Assembly: GCA_028752905.1 (NCBI GenBank) | Contig: JAQNBH010000134.1 | Location: 82,712 to 146,711 of the forward strand | DNA: 64,000 bases | Source: Cladorhizidae sp. MBARI D1340-BT2 | Lineage: Eukaryota > Porifera > Demospongiae > Poecilosclerida > Cladorhizidae | Direction of reading: 5' to 3' | Shown: positions 23,655 to 34,212 of the stretch, piece by piece | How the letters are laid out: the number at the start of each line of letters is the position of its first letter | Position numbering within the stretch: the first letter of the stretch is position 1 | Notes under the pieces: generated by a model | Seen by the model: only the letters and a program-made list of their open reading frames with translations | What the model was told of the DNA's origin: nothing | The model's database searches: none | Program-made: the position numbers and the translations under genes

Positions 23655-25230
23655 ATGCTCTCCTGTGAGGACGTTATTTCTCAACTTTTAGCCGACGATT
23701 CTGGCGATTCTGGGTCAGATTCATTTGGGGAAGAAGGTGAAGACATCTATGCATACCGAGGAAACACTCTGGATCCAGTTGCTCTAAGAGAAGAGGCGCG
23801 CTTGGATGGACTTTTCGATTGTAAGTTTCTTCTAATCTTAGCGCTTCATAGCGCTTCATAGCCTTTATTTACCATAGTCAACTGAGAGTGTACTATTGCC
23901 AAATACTAGCTTATTCTGTTGGTATTCCAAATTCAGACAGGATAGTTATAGAAAAAAGTTATAGCTAAGAGTGTAGGTTGGAGTTGTTGAGTTGTTGATT
24001 TTCATTTGAATTTGAATTTTCAAATGTTGACCACAAACTTGATATATATATCTTGTTTTTCCCACCCTCCCCACTACTTTTCCTACAGCATCAGATGATG
24101 AGAGTGGAGATGAGGCATCTATGACTCCTTTTGTTACATTGGAGATGAGGAAGCCTTGCCTGAAGTCTCTACAAGGCGTGGGAACACGACTGGTGCTGGA
24201 GTTGTGCGAGGGAGAGGCGGGCGAGGGAGTACTGGCCGAGGGAGAGGCGGGCGAGGGAGTACTGGCCAAGGGGGAAGCAGCTCAAGTGGTAGTGGAGTCG
24301 TAAGTGTTGCTAGTGGTCCTCCAAAAGGTACTGGTAGTAGGCGGGCCAGAGGTTATAGGCGTGTGCTAGCATCTGGCACTGGTTCTGTCTGAGCATCTGG
24401 CACTGGTTCTGCCCAAGCATCTGGCACTGGTTCTAGGCTAACTGAGGTCACAGGTAAGTGGGAAATAAAGGAGCCAACTCCTTTGAAATTGGACTATACA
24501 GCAACAGCTGGTCCAACTTCTTCATTGCTTGGTGCATCAAGTACATTTTTAGATGCATTTTACCTTTTTTTTACTCTTGAAGTGTGGGAACTCCTAGTAG
24601 CAGAGACGAACAGTTACGTTTCTAGGATGGCTAGTCTCTCCAGGCCATGGGTAGATACTAATATAGAGGAAATGAAAGCTTTTGTAGGAATGTTGATAAT
24701 AATGGGAGTTTCCACACTTCCATACTTAGAATTGTACTGGTCCACTAATCACTCGGATTTGTCTGGATCTTTGGTTCGTAAAGTAATGCCTAGGACTCGG
24801 TTTTTGGAGCTAATGCGTCATGTACATGTAAATTCTATTGATGGTTTGTTGGTTACAAATTTGATAGAAGCTTGTTTATTGAATTCATTTATTTTGGTTT
24901 CTTCTGTCCGAGCTCCAATATCAGTAAGGAAGGGTAATTATCTAGAAGCTATATAGGATTGTTCTAGCTAAATCTTTGATTGGTTCTTTCTCTTCTCGGC
25001 AGCGTGCAGGTCAACGTTGTAGTCAGGCAAATAGTCAGCTAGATCGCCTCAATTTAAAACTAGGTCATTTCCCACAGTGCTGTGCAAAGAAGCGCTGTGT
25101 AGTTTGCATTAGTAAAGGTTACAGGCATGAGGCAAGGTCCCAGTGTTGTTTTTGTAACGTTCCTTTGTGTGGTGGATCAACAGGCCGTGACTGTTTTCGT
25201 AATACCATACCTTGGTGGACTATCAGTAAT
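23655..25230 (+). pseudogene. piggyBac transposase relic (PGBD-like)
   Basis: Exon 1 (ATG at 23655 to 23820) encodes an acidic N-terminus. A GTAAGT donor at 23821 and a CTACAG acceptor ending at 24088 bound a 268-bp intron in phase 1. Exon 2 continues acidic (SDDESGDEAS), then shifts frame near 24140 into an RGRGGRG-rich stretch. It meets an in-frame TGA at 24390-24392 and resumes through the conserved piggyBac N-terminal domain (about 24440-24840; DAFYLFFTLEVWELLVAETN, then WVDTNIEEMKAFVGMLIIMG). The catalytic DDD core that should follow is missing. The frame jumps from the HVNSIDG region to a late segment (NSFILVSS), shifts again near 24950, and ends in the Cys-rich tail (CCAKKRCVVC ... CCFCNVPLC ... 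CF, about 25078-25190). The family makes excision-integration transposases acting at TTAA. This copy cannot be active because of its lesions and the lost core. Confidence 0.88.
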
Positions 25231-25234
25231 GTTT

Positions 25235-25362
25235 ATGCACCCCCTGCTCCTTTCTGTGCTTCTCTCTTGTTCCCTGCTCCTTCGTCTACTTCTCTCTTGT
25301 TCCCTGCTCCTTCGTCTACTTCTCTCGTTCCCTGTCCCTTCGTCTACTTCTCTCGTCTCTCC
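25235..25362. repeat. 30-bp pyrimidine-rich minisatellite (about 4 copies)
   Basis: Units TTGTTCCCTGCTCCTTCGTC plus TACTTCTCTC repeat just downstream of the Cys-rich tail, inside the piggyBac element. They probably lie in its 3' non-coding part. Confidence 0.75.
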
Positions 25363-25960
25363 AGTATTCAAGTGTTATTCTTATCCTGGTATCTCATGTT
25401 TGTGTAGAATAAAAACATGGTGAAATATCATGCCGGAGACCAAGCAAGCTATACCCAAGACTGAGCAAGTTCTACTCTACCCGTGACAGCAAGACCGGAG
25501 CTCTACCCAAGACACTCCCTTACATAATTGTGTTTTATATTATGGTTTTATTCTAGTATGTGTTAGCATTTTCACTCTCTTATAATTTGTTTTTTGTATT
25601 ATTATTTGTTAGCATTTTGATGGGGAAAACAACCCACTGGCTTTGCAGCTGGTAGAGGGTTTGTAAATAGATGCTCCATCTTGTGTTGGCATTATAATGT
25701 GTGTATAATAGTGTGAAAATATGAAATATTCACCCCCAAGAAGATGACAAGGTTTTATAATGCTGGTTAGTTCTGCCCAGTTGGTAAGGAAGGCTCGATT
25801 TTTTTACAGGAAGTAGAGCTATCATGTGGCTGAATATGACCCAAGTTTCATGGGTGGAGTCCCTGCAGAACGGAAGATATAAAAATAATAAGTAAAATAC
25901 CTCATTAATTCATGAATAATTTGCCCGCGGGTACTAGGAATACGGCGTGCAATCGGTTAA

Positions 25961-26211
25961 AAGACAAATTTTCCACCCACTATCCAGTAAGTGTGTGGAA
26001 TTCATGAGCTATAAAGTCATGACCACGAGGTTTTGTTATGTTTGTAGCATACATGGCAAGTAGCTACTAGCAAGAGGTGAGGGCTGACTCCACTTCACAT
26101 GGCAACCTGCAGCTCCAATACATGACCATGTAGGGCCAAACTAAACTGGCCTCAGCAAGCACTCTACACTGGCTGCAGGTGGCACATCAATCACTAGCAC
26201 AGCATGAATGT
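25961..26211 (+). repeat. linker C, copy 2, left part
   Basis: Carries the GGCAAGTAGCTACTAGCAAG block and the CTGCAGGTGGCACATCAATC block of linker C. It is interrupted at ATGAATGT (26204-26211) by the hAT remnant. It contains no gene. Confidence 0.8.
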
Positions 26212-26875
26212 AGTGTTGCCATGGTGTTGGATTTTATCCAAACTGTTGACCCTTAAACTTTCTGTTTGGATTTCTCATCATTAGAAAATTGTTTGCCCTT
26301 TTCATGCATATATCAGACCATGTGCAGCCTATTTCAAAACCACTCTCTGTGGTATTAGCTAAGTGTGGTCATTTTGTGGTCACCTGGTCTGTAGGAATAT
26401 TCATGTGGCCACTTGGACTGGCATCCTGCACAGTCCTGTATTATGTGGTCACCTCCTAAAGTCACGGCCATCACAGAGGTCAGAGGTGGATAAGTATTGG
26501 CATGCAATCAGCCAAATCAAAGACTGCTAGTATCGCTACTCCACATTGGCAAAACTGGCAAAAGCCATTCTAGTTGTACCCCATGGCAATGCTGATACCG
26601 AATGTTTATTCAGCCACACATTGGTCTCAACAAAACCAAGCACAGAAACAGACTAGGAATTAAATTCACTTTTAACAGTGCAATTCAATGTTCCTAAAAA
26701 ATGCTATGAATTTAAACCGAACACTGAATTATTAAAAGACATGTGTAAAAGCTATGAACATACTTTAGTATGTTATTTCTCATGAAATTGTAGCTTGCAT
26801 TTTGTTTGGATTTTCTGTTATTTGGATAAGACAGGCGAGTAATTTGGAAATTACCAAAAAAATTATGGCAACACT
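26212..26875 (+). mobile_element. hAT-type element remnant, 664 bp
   Basis: The termini are AGTGTTGCCAT (left) and ATGGCAACACT (right), a perfect 11-bp inverted repeat. The flanking 8-mers ATGAATGT (26204-26211) and GTGAATGT (26876-26883) match at 7 of 8 positions, as expected for a hAT target duplication. Uninterrupted linker C copies (for example near 37120) show the empty site ATGAATGTGTGCACAG. It holds a C-terminal hAT transposase fragment. Confidence 0.85.
26486..26656 (+). pseudogene. hAT transposase C-terminal dimerisation fragment
   Basis: One frame reads VDKYWHAISQIKDC, then a TAG, then YRYSTLAKLAKAILVVPHGN and ADTECLFSHTLVSTKP to a TAG at 26654-26656. The pattern of W, L-x2-LAK-x-(I/V)L, P-H/S-x-N/S-A and E-x-x-FS is that of the hAT family C-terminal dimerisation region. 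That region assembles the transposase and its last strand of the catalytic fold. The Arg normally next to the Glu (ER-x-FS) is Cys here. The DDE core is absent and one stop interrupts the fragment, so it is a non-functional relic. Confidence 0.8.
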
Positions 26876-27425
26876 GTGAATGTGTGCAAAGATATGCACT
26901 TTCATGGTCGCCCACGGTTTTCAGGGTGAGTGCACCAATAGCTACTGCCCCATACAACCAGTGGACACACACACACACACACCACACACACACACACTCA
27001 CATTAGAAGCTCATAGTTGTATTGGGACACCAGTGGAGCCCTCTACATATCTCTAACACACACACACATGCATGCACACACACACCACATAGCCATTAGT
27101 GCCTAATTAAAACACTCACATAGTAGAGTAGCTTCCTCTAGTAATGAATACTACAGTACATGTATTTCAATTATCAAGCGCTTCCAAATTAGGAGCTACA
27201 TAGACATTCAGGTTTTGAACACAATTTTGACTGCTTGTAACTTTAGCTGCTATACATGTATGCAACAGTTTTTAGTATCAAGAGACAGCACACAGAGAGA
27301 CCTATCAAGATTTTGAGCTATACATGTATATCAAGTCCATACAGTGAAGTGTGCAGAATCTATGGAGCTATACCTATGCAACATTTTTAGCATCAAGAGA
27401 GAGCGCACAGAGAGACCTATCTTTT
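26876..27425 (+). repeat. linker C, copy 2, right part
   Basis: Continues linker C after the hAT insertion: (CA)n near 26965-26998 and 27057-27085, then the right inverted arm (about 27215-27370). Part of the arm is repeated (27360-27425; CAAGAGAGAGCGCACAGAGA). It contains no gene. Confidence 0.8.
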
Positions 27426-27687
27426 ATGCTAACCCCAGTCATTGTCCAAGCCCTAATAACAGTCATAGTCCATCCCTAGCCCTAGCCCTAGCCCTGTATT
27501 CATGCAGGAGAGGAGCTCAACACCAGCACATCCAATGTACAGTACAGAGTTCATCCTTCAGATGGCTATGTTTACCACACCTACAAATCACCCACAGCGA
27601 AGCTCCACCCACTCCTGAACACAGAACACTGGAATGCTGCCACTCCCACACACGAGAGAGCTCCATGAACTCTGACCCACAGACACC
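27426..27687 (+). other. short CCCTAA-like patch and unique DNA
   Basis: 27428-27500 contains diverged telomere-like hexamers (CCCAGTCATTGTCCAAG, CCCTAGCCCTAGCCCTAG). 27500-27687 is unique and leads into the second 39-bp family. An open frame runs through it from 27344 into the array, without a recognisable domain. Confidence 0.6.
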
Positions 27688-28730
27688 CACCATGCCCTCA
27701 CTAGAAGATTATTCACTAGACACACCCATCATGCCCTCACTAGAAGATTATTCACTAGACACACCCATCATGCCCTCACTAGAAGATTATTCACTAGACA
27801 CACCCACCATGCCCTCACTAGAAGATTATTCACTAGACACACCCATCATGCCCTCACTAGAAGATTATTCACTAGACACACCCACCATGCCCTCACTAGA
27901 AGATTATTCACTAGACACACCCATCATGCCCTCACTAGAAGATTATTCACTAGACACACCCATCATGCCCTCACTAGAAGATTATTCACTAGACACACCC
28001 ATCATGCCCTCACTAGAAGATTATTCACTAGACACACCCACCATGCCCTCACTAGAAGATTATTCACTAGACACACCCACCATGCCCTCACTAGAAGATT
28101 ATTCACTAGACACACCCACCATGCCCTCACTAGAAGATTATTCACTAGACACACCCATCATGCCCTCACTAGAAGATTATTCACTAGACACACCCATCAT
28201 GCCCTCACTAGATTATTCACTAGACACACCCACCATGCCCTCACGAGAAGATTATTCACTAGACACACCCATCATGCCCTCACTAGAAGATTATTCACTA
28301 GACACACCCACCATGCCCTCACTAGAAGATTATTCACTAGACACACCCACCATGCCCTCACTAGAAGATTATTCACTAGACACACCCATCATGCCCTCAC
28401 TAGAAGATTATTCACTAGACACACCCACCATGCCCTCACTAGAAGATTATTCACTAGACACACCCACCATGCCCTCACTAGAAGATTATTCACTGGACAC
28501 ACCCATCATGCCCTCACTAGAAGATTATTCACTAGACACACCCACCATGCCCTCACTAGAAGATTATTCACTGGACACACCCATCATGCCCTCACTAATC
28601 CACTAGACACACCCACCATGCCCTCACTAGAAGATTATTCACTAGACACACACATCATGCCCTCACTAGAAGATTATTCACTAGACACACCCATCATGCC
28701 CTCACTAGAAGATTATTCACTAGACACACA
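27688..28730 (+). repeat. second 39-bp minisatellite family (about 27 copies)
   Basis: The unit is GACACACCCATCATGCCCTC followed by ACTAGAAGATTATTCACTA, reading DTPIMPSLEDYSL on the plus strand. It is unrelated in sequence to the 39-bp family at 12675. Variation is almost only ACC/ATC (T/I). One unit near 28205 has lost exactly 3 bp (GAA), and one near 28596 has a frame-breaking deletion giving a stop at 28604-28606. A continuous frame of 420 codons spans 27344-28606. I keep it as a repeat, but this is the array with the best case for being translated, because only one frame stays consistently open. Confidence 0.85.
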
Positions 28731-28745
28731 CAGACGTTCCAACCC

Positions 28746-29167
28746 TTCCGATTTTTGGGGGAGTCTCCCGAATTTGGACCCAATCTCCCGATCTCCCGAT
28801 TTTCATAAAATTCTCCCGATTTTTAAAAATCCAGAGACTAGCAGCTAACAGAAATCCACAAATTCATAGACTATCACAAATCCTACAGACTGCTGTTCTT
28901 TCCTCACAATCACCGCGACCGTGGCAGTTGTATGCGGACTTTGAACCCTGGAGGAAATCAAAAATGGCACTAAGAGACTAAGAGAAAGCGGAAGTTCAAG
29001 TAGCGAGGAAGAAACGGAATTAGAAATCAGCTGTTAGTGTTAGTAGTGTCTCTTCCTTTAAACAAAGAAGAAGAAATATAAAAAACAAGATAGAGCAAAG
29101 ATTGGGTGAGTAAATATCCCTTTCTGATCGGCTCTTATGCCGAGTTGAGCCAATGTTGCTGTTCCGT
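28746..29167. other. left internal region of the 28731 element
   Basis: It starts with the TCTCCCGATT words, then A-rich DNA with GAAGAAGAAATATAAAAAAC. Short frames here (for example reading SSSEEETELEIS) are reminiscent of a charged N-terminus but are broken. I do not claim a gene. Confidence 0.4.
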
Positions 29168-30206
29168 TATACATGTATATATATACTATTCCTATTGATT
29201 TTGCTACCTATATATATATATATATATATACTATTCCTATTGATTTTCCTACCTATATATATATATATATATATATACTATTCCTATTGATTTTGCTACC
29301 TATATATATATATATATATATATATACTATTCCTATTGATTTTGCTACCTATATATATATATATATATATATATACTATTCCTATTGATTTTCCTACCTA
29401 TATATATATATATATATATATATACTATTCCTATTGATTTTGCTACCTATATATATATATATATATATATACTATTCCTATTGATTTTGCTACCTATATA
29501 TATATATATATATATACTATTCCTATTGATTTTGCTACCTATATATATATATATATATTTACTATTCCTATTGATTTTGTACCTATATATATATATATAT
29601 ATATATATACTATTCCTATTGATTTTGCTACCTATATATATATATATATATATACTATTCCTATTGATTTTGCTACCTATATATATATATATATATATAT
29701 ATACTATTCCTATTGATTTTGCTACCTATATATTTATATATATATATATATATATATACTATTCCTATTGATTTTACTACCTATATATATATATATATAT
29801 ATATATACTATTCCTATTGATTTTGCTACCTATATATATATATATATATATATACTATTCCTATTGATTTTCCTACCTATATATATATATATATATATAT
29901 ACTATTCCTATTGATTTTGCTACCTATATATATATATATATATATATATATACTATTCCTATTGATTTTGCTACCTTTATATATATATATATATATATAT
30001 ACTATTCCTATTGATTTTCCTACCTATATATATATATATATATATATACTATTCCTATTGATTTTGCTACCTATATATATATATATATATATACTATTCC
30101 TATTGATTTTGCTACCTATATATATATATATATATATACTATTCCTATTGATTTTGCTACCTATATATATATATATATATATATACTATTCCTATTGATT
30201 TTGCTA

Positions 30207-30239
<33 letters not shown>

Positions 30240-30341
30240 TATTCCTATTGATTTTGCTACCTATATATATATATATATATATACTATTCCTATTGATTTT
30301 GCTACCTATATATATATATACTATTCCTATTGATTTTGCTA

Positions 30342-30378
<37 letters not shown>

Positions 30379-30633
30379 TATTCCTATTGATTTTGCTACC
30401 TATATATATATATATATATATATATATACTATTCCTATTGATTTTGCTACCTATATATATATATATATATATACTATTCCTATTGATTTTGCTACCTATA
30501 TATATATATATATATATATACTATTCCTATTGATTTTGCTACCTATATATATATATATATATATATATACTATTCCTATTGATTTTGCTACCTATATATA
30601 TATATATATATACTATTCCTATTGATTTTGCTA

Positions 30634-30670
<37 letters not shown>

Positions 30671-31152
30671 TATTCCTATTGATTTTGCTACCTATATATA
30701 TATATATATATATATATACTATTCCTATTGATTTTGCTACCTATATATATATATATATATACTATTCCTATTGATTTTGCTACCTATATATATATATATA
30801 TATATATACTATTCCTATTGATTTTGCTACCTATATATATATATATATATATATATACTATTCCTATTGATTTTGCTACCTATATATATATATATATATA
30901 TACTATTCCTATTGATTTTGCTACCTATATATATATATATATATATATATATACTATTCCTATTGATTTTGCTACCTATATATATATATATATATATACT
31001 ATTCCTATTGATTTTGCTACCTATATATATATATATATACTATTCCTATTGATTTTGCTACCTATATATATATATATACTATTCCTATTGATTTTGCTAC
31101 CTATATATATATATATATATATATATATACTATTCCTATTGATTTTGCTACC

Positions 31153-31187
<35 letters not shown>

Positions 31188-31277
31188 TATTCCTATTGAT
31201 TTTTCTACCTATATATATATATATATATACTATTCCTATTGATTTTGCTACCTATATATATATATATATATATATAC
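29168..31277. repeat. (TA)n compound satellite (about 45 copies)
   Basis: A 23-bp constant core CTATTCCTATTGATTTTGCT-ACC alternates with (TA)n tracts of variable length, so the repeat period varies roughly from 40 to 60 bp. A few cores read TTTTCC instead of TTTTGC (about 29244, 29390, 29868 and 30015). Reading frames consisting of YIYIYI and FLLILLP repeats are artefacts. Each (TA)n can extrude a cruciform. Confidence 0.97.
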
Positions 31278-31358
31278 TGCTGTTGCTGTTATATTTCATT
31301 GATTTTATTCTAGTTGGATGAAGTGAATTTTATCATTATATTTCACTTTTTATGAATA

Positions 31359-31926
31359 CCGTATTCACTCGAATAGAAGTCGCGACTTGTACTTATTTCA
31401 GCCAAATCAAGTTGCTATCTTCAAGCAATGCGCTTGCGCAGTGCCAAGCCAGTGTGCTATTGTGCTGACGCAATTTTTGTGTACGTCATTGTGGTTGTGA
31501 TTGTTTCATTTCAAACATTGAGCAGGTAGTAGGTAGTAGTTAGCTGGCTAGAGAATTGCTATCGTTATCTATAATGTTATCTACAATGAGTTCGTTATGT
31601 TCGATCTGTTCTTCATCCTTTTCGTCCAGGGAAGCAAATGGATCTTCTCCACCGCTGCCACTTCCTTCCAACAGCTGGTGAGTAGCTTGTGTAATGGCTG
31701 GGATAGCTAAAGCTGCTACTTTATCGACTTTTGAGGCATTAAATTTCTCCATCTTCAGACCCGTCCACCTTCACAGTGATGCCACAAGCACGGAATGATT
31801 TCTTGATCAACTCGGCAGACAAGCTATCTTAGCTAATGATAAACAACTGCACGTGTGCAAGAGCGGTGGTGTAATTAACTAGGTGTGAATGCAGCTTTCA
31901 GAGCGACTTCTATTCAAGTGAATAGG
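31359..31926 (-). mobile_element. pogo/mariner-like element with TA target sites
   Basis: TA dinucleotides flank the element (31357-31358 and 31927-31928). The left end is CCGTATTCACTCGAATAGAA and the right end, read inward, is CCTATTCACTTGAATAGAA. The inverted repeat extends through GTCGC on both sides, about 24 bp with one indel and one substitution. TA duplication and this type of terminus are typical of Tc1/mariner-pogo elements. At 568 bp it is too short to encode a full transposase. Confidence 0.8.
31540..31752 (-). pseudogene. possible pogo-like transposase tail
   Basis: A 70-codon minus-strand frame inside the pogo-like element ends in a strongly acidic stretch (GGEDPFASLDEKDEEQIEHN). 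Acidic C-terminal tails are common in pogo-type transposases, so this may be a remnant. There is no DDE core and no independent support. Confidence 0.3.
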
Positions 31927-32057
31927 TATTTACATTTTTTCCTATAACTATAACTATATAGCTATACACAAGAATTGGGAGAAATCTACCTAATTGAAGC
32001 AAAATCTAATTTAGGCGAAGGTTCCCTAATTTTCATCTCTGGGGGTTGGAACGTCTG
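31927..32057. other. right internal part and end of the 28731 element
   Basis: Non-coding DNA with CTATAACTATAACTATATAG near 31942 and the terminal CTGGGGGTTGGAACGTCTG. Confidence 0.5.
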
Positions 32058-32359
32058 CACACCTCCGCACATCAACCAGCACCAGAGCTATCCCACATGG
32101 AGCACACCATGCTCAATGATGGTCCATGCTGAAGCTGAGTCAGGTGAGGTGGACATCTTACAAGTGTGTGGAGTACTAGCATACCTGACCTCAGCATAAA
32201 GGATGTGCTAATTAGGTAATAGTAGTGTAAACCCACCACAAAGGATGCTAACTTCTCGAGTAAACCACATGTTCTATGAGGCTGGCCTAGTGTGGCCTCC
32301 CACACAACACTCCAGCAGCAGTTCCTACAGCCCTAGGCACTGCCCGGCACTAACTAGGA
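32058..32359 (+). repeat. linker D, copy 2
   Basis: Same linker as 11181-11501 from GCACATCAACCAGCACC onward. Its first bases have been replaced by the end of the 28731 element. It contains no gene. Confidence 0.85.
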
Positions 32360-32606
32360 GGTGGCCATAGCTCTATGGGGACACACACTGGACCAACACC
32401 ACACTGGGTGGAGGCAGGTTGAAGTAAGTGGCCATAGCTCTATGGGGACACACACTGGACCAACACCACACTGGGAAGAGGCAGGTTGATGAAGTAGGTG
32501 ACCATAGCTCTATGGGGACACACACTGGACCAACACCACACTGGGTGGAGGCAGGTTGAAGTAGGTGGCCATAGCTCTATGGGGACACACACTGGACCAA
32601 CACCAT
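32360..32606. repeat. 67-bp minisatellite, array 3 (about 3.7 copies)
   Basis: The shortest array of this family. It ends with ACCAACACCATTGGATTAA, exactly as array 1 does at 6015, which ties cassettes 1 and 3 together. Confidence 0.93.
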
Positions 32607-32900
32607 TGGATTAAAAATCTAAAAACATTAAATGCAGTGTATAATACTCTTCACACTTGACCACATTTGAAAGGGCAGGGGGAAATTCTGCATTATCTAG
32701 TTGCCTAGCAACCCACTGCTATCATAAGTGCAGGAGCTAATGAGATTTCCTATTCCCTAAATATTGCACACCCACTGATTCTGTATATACAATACATGTA
32801 GGAGTATGTTTGTGGGGGCCAGCACATGTCTCTGTGGAGTGACAGAATGGTGGAAGCAAAGACATGTCCTGGTGGCAGCCATCCCTCCTCTCTTTGAAAA
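32607..32900 (+). repeat. linker A, copy 3
   Basis: Nearly identical to 6016-6319. It ends at CTCTTTGAAAAG, where the TIR element begins. It contains no gene. Confidence 0.85.
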
Positions 32901-34212
32901 GTCAATTGGGGTTTAAAAAAAAGCCGGGGGGGGGGAGAAGTTGGGGTAAAAAAAAAGCCGGGGGGGAAGTTGGGGTAAAAAAGACCAGGGGTCTGGGGAA
33001 GACACAACTGCTTTAAGAATTAAAGCAATCCTTGATCTGTCAAGTACTTTTAATGGGCTTTTCATTAATGTGTGTTTTTGTATAAAAATATTGACATGGA
33101 GGACATGACAAAATAAAGAACCTAAACATGTAGAAAATACCAGAAATTAACTTTTTTCTGACTCACCTGAACTTTTGGGTAGATTAATCAAACGAGTTAG
33201 TAAATTATGAACGCTAGCCAAAAGAAAATAGTTACTAAATGGTTTATCAAAAAAAAATCTGATATTTTAGTGTTTTTTAGACCGGTTACCTCAGATATTT
33301 TTGGTCACTCCGGGTTTAAAAAAAGCCAGCCGGTTTTTTTGGCTTTTTTCTATTTTTTTCTTCCAAGTACTATATTTTAATTTTTCTTCTTCTCCAGTCA
33401 TGCTAATTTGTGAGTTAGAGCATAATTATTGTGAGTAATATGAATTATTTGAATATGAATAAACCACCTAGTGAATGGTACATGGACTATATCATTCTGA
33501 TGGACAGAATGATACAATAGTATATATATATATAATGTGAGTAACTGAATATGAATAAACCAACTTTAGTCATTGATTATCAATGGTACATGGACTATCA
33601 AAAGTTTTCAGTGATGACGAAGATGCTGATCCTACTTCACCTTCCTTCAAAAAAAAAGAGTGAAGCACAGACTCAACACACATTTTCTATGATTGGCCAA
33701 AGCAGGAAGATGTGGAGATAGTAGCAGTGGATGGTTGCATGTATGGCCCTGTTCAGCCAGTAGTGGAAACAGTTAGTCGAGGGAAGACACTGCTGAAGTT
33801 TGAGTGTGAAGCAAAAGTGATAAACATTTTCAATTAAGAAAATGCAATAAAACCAACTGTAAACCATTACTGTACTATTTACTGAACTATTGGAACAAAT
33901 TTTAATGAAAAAAGATTCAATTGATAAAATATTGAAGTAATTACATTTGATTTTATCTTTTAGGATATTTTTAAAGGGGTGGGTGTTTTTTTACCCCTTT
34001 CATCCCTTTCATTACCTTTCATTACCACTTTCATGGGGTTAAAAAAAGCAACCATATTTTTATTAATATTTCATTATAAGACAGAGGATATTATATTTTA
34101 TTTATGTTAGTCATCATTTGATAGTAAAGTACTAGAGGATGGCACATGTGTTTTCAGTAAATCCTTTACTCTGGCTCTTAAAAGGGGAAACGTTTTTTTT
34201 AACCCCAATTGA
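32901..34212. mobile_element. non-autonomous TIR element, copy 2
   Basis: Paralogue of 6320-7614 with clear inverted ends: GTCAATTGGGGTTTAAAAA on the left and TTTTTTTAACCCCAATTGAC on the right. It lies in the same linker position as copy 1, so it was most likely duplicated with the cassette. Recurrent GGGGTTAAAAAA words occur at several internal sites. The left side has a duplicated AAAAGCCGGGGGG block near 32921 and 32956. Confidence 0.65.
33600..33837 (+). pseudogene. captured exon fragment, unknown protein, copy 2
   Basis: Copy of the frame at 6983-7232. The last 49 codons (33688-33837; YDWPKQEDVEIVAVDGCMYG at the start, stop TAA) stay open, while the upstream acidic part is damaged by a deletion in the TTCAGCTGAATTTACC region. 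I do not recognise the product. Confidence 0.38.

Larger units (their letters stand above)
23424..25956 (+). mobile_element. piggyBac element flanked by TTAA
   Basis: The element is bounded by TTAA at 23420-23423 and TTAA at 25957-25960, the target-site duplication diagnostic of piggyBac. The ends are CCGATTAAACGC on the left and, read inward from the right, CCGATTGCACGC; 10 of 12 bases match. It carries a broken piggyBac transposase gene in the plus orientation. The host DNA on the two sides is linker B on the left and linker C on the right. The length of 2,533 bp fits an element that has lost part of its coding core. Confidence 0.92.
28731..32057. mobile_element. TIR element with hAT-like ends, filled with satellite
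   Basis: The left end is CAGACGTTCCAACCC and the right end is its exact complement (GGGTTGGAACGTCTG, ending 32057), a perfect 15-bp inverted repeat beginning with CAG as in hAT elements. Inward of the left end are repeated TCTCCCGATT words; GGGAGAAAT near the right end echoes them. The left flank is the 39-bp array and the right flank is linker D. I see no clear 8-bp duplication, so the element may have been rearranged. Inside are 0.4 kb of non-coding DNA, a 2.1-kb (TA)n satellite and a nested pogo-like element. Confidence 0.65.

Noticed and set aside
29168..31277. Membrane protein with YIYIYI and FLLILLP segments
   Set aside because: These are translations of the (TA)n satellite in several frames; tract lengths vary and break any frame.
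28731..32057. Target-site duplication for the hAT-like element
   Set aside because: The flanking 8-mers (TAGACACA and CACACCTC) do not match; a shared CACAC is too simple to count.
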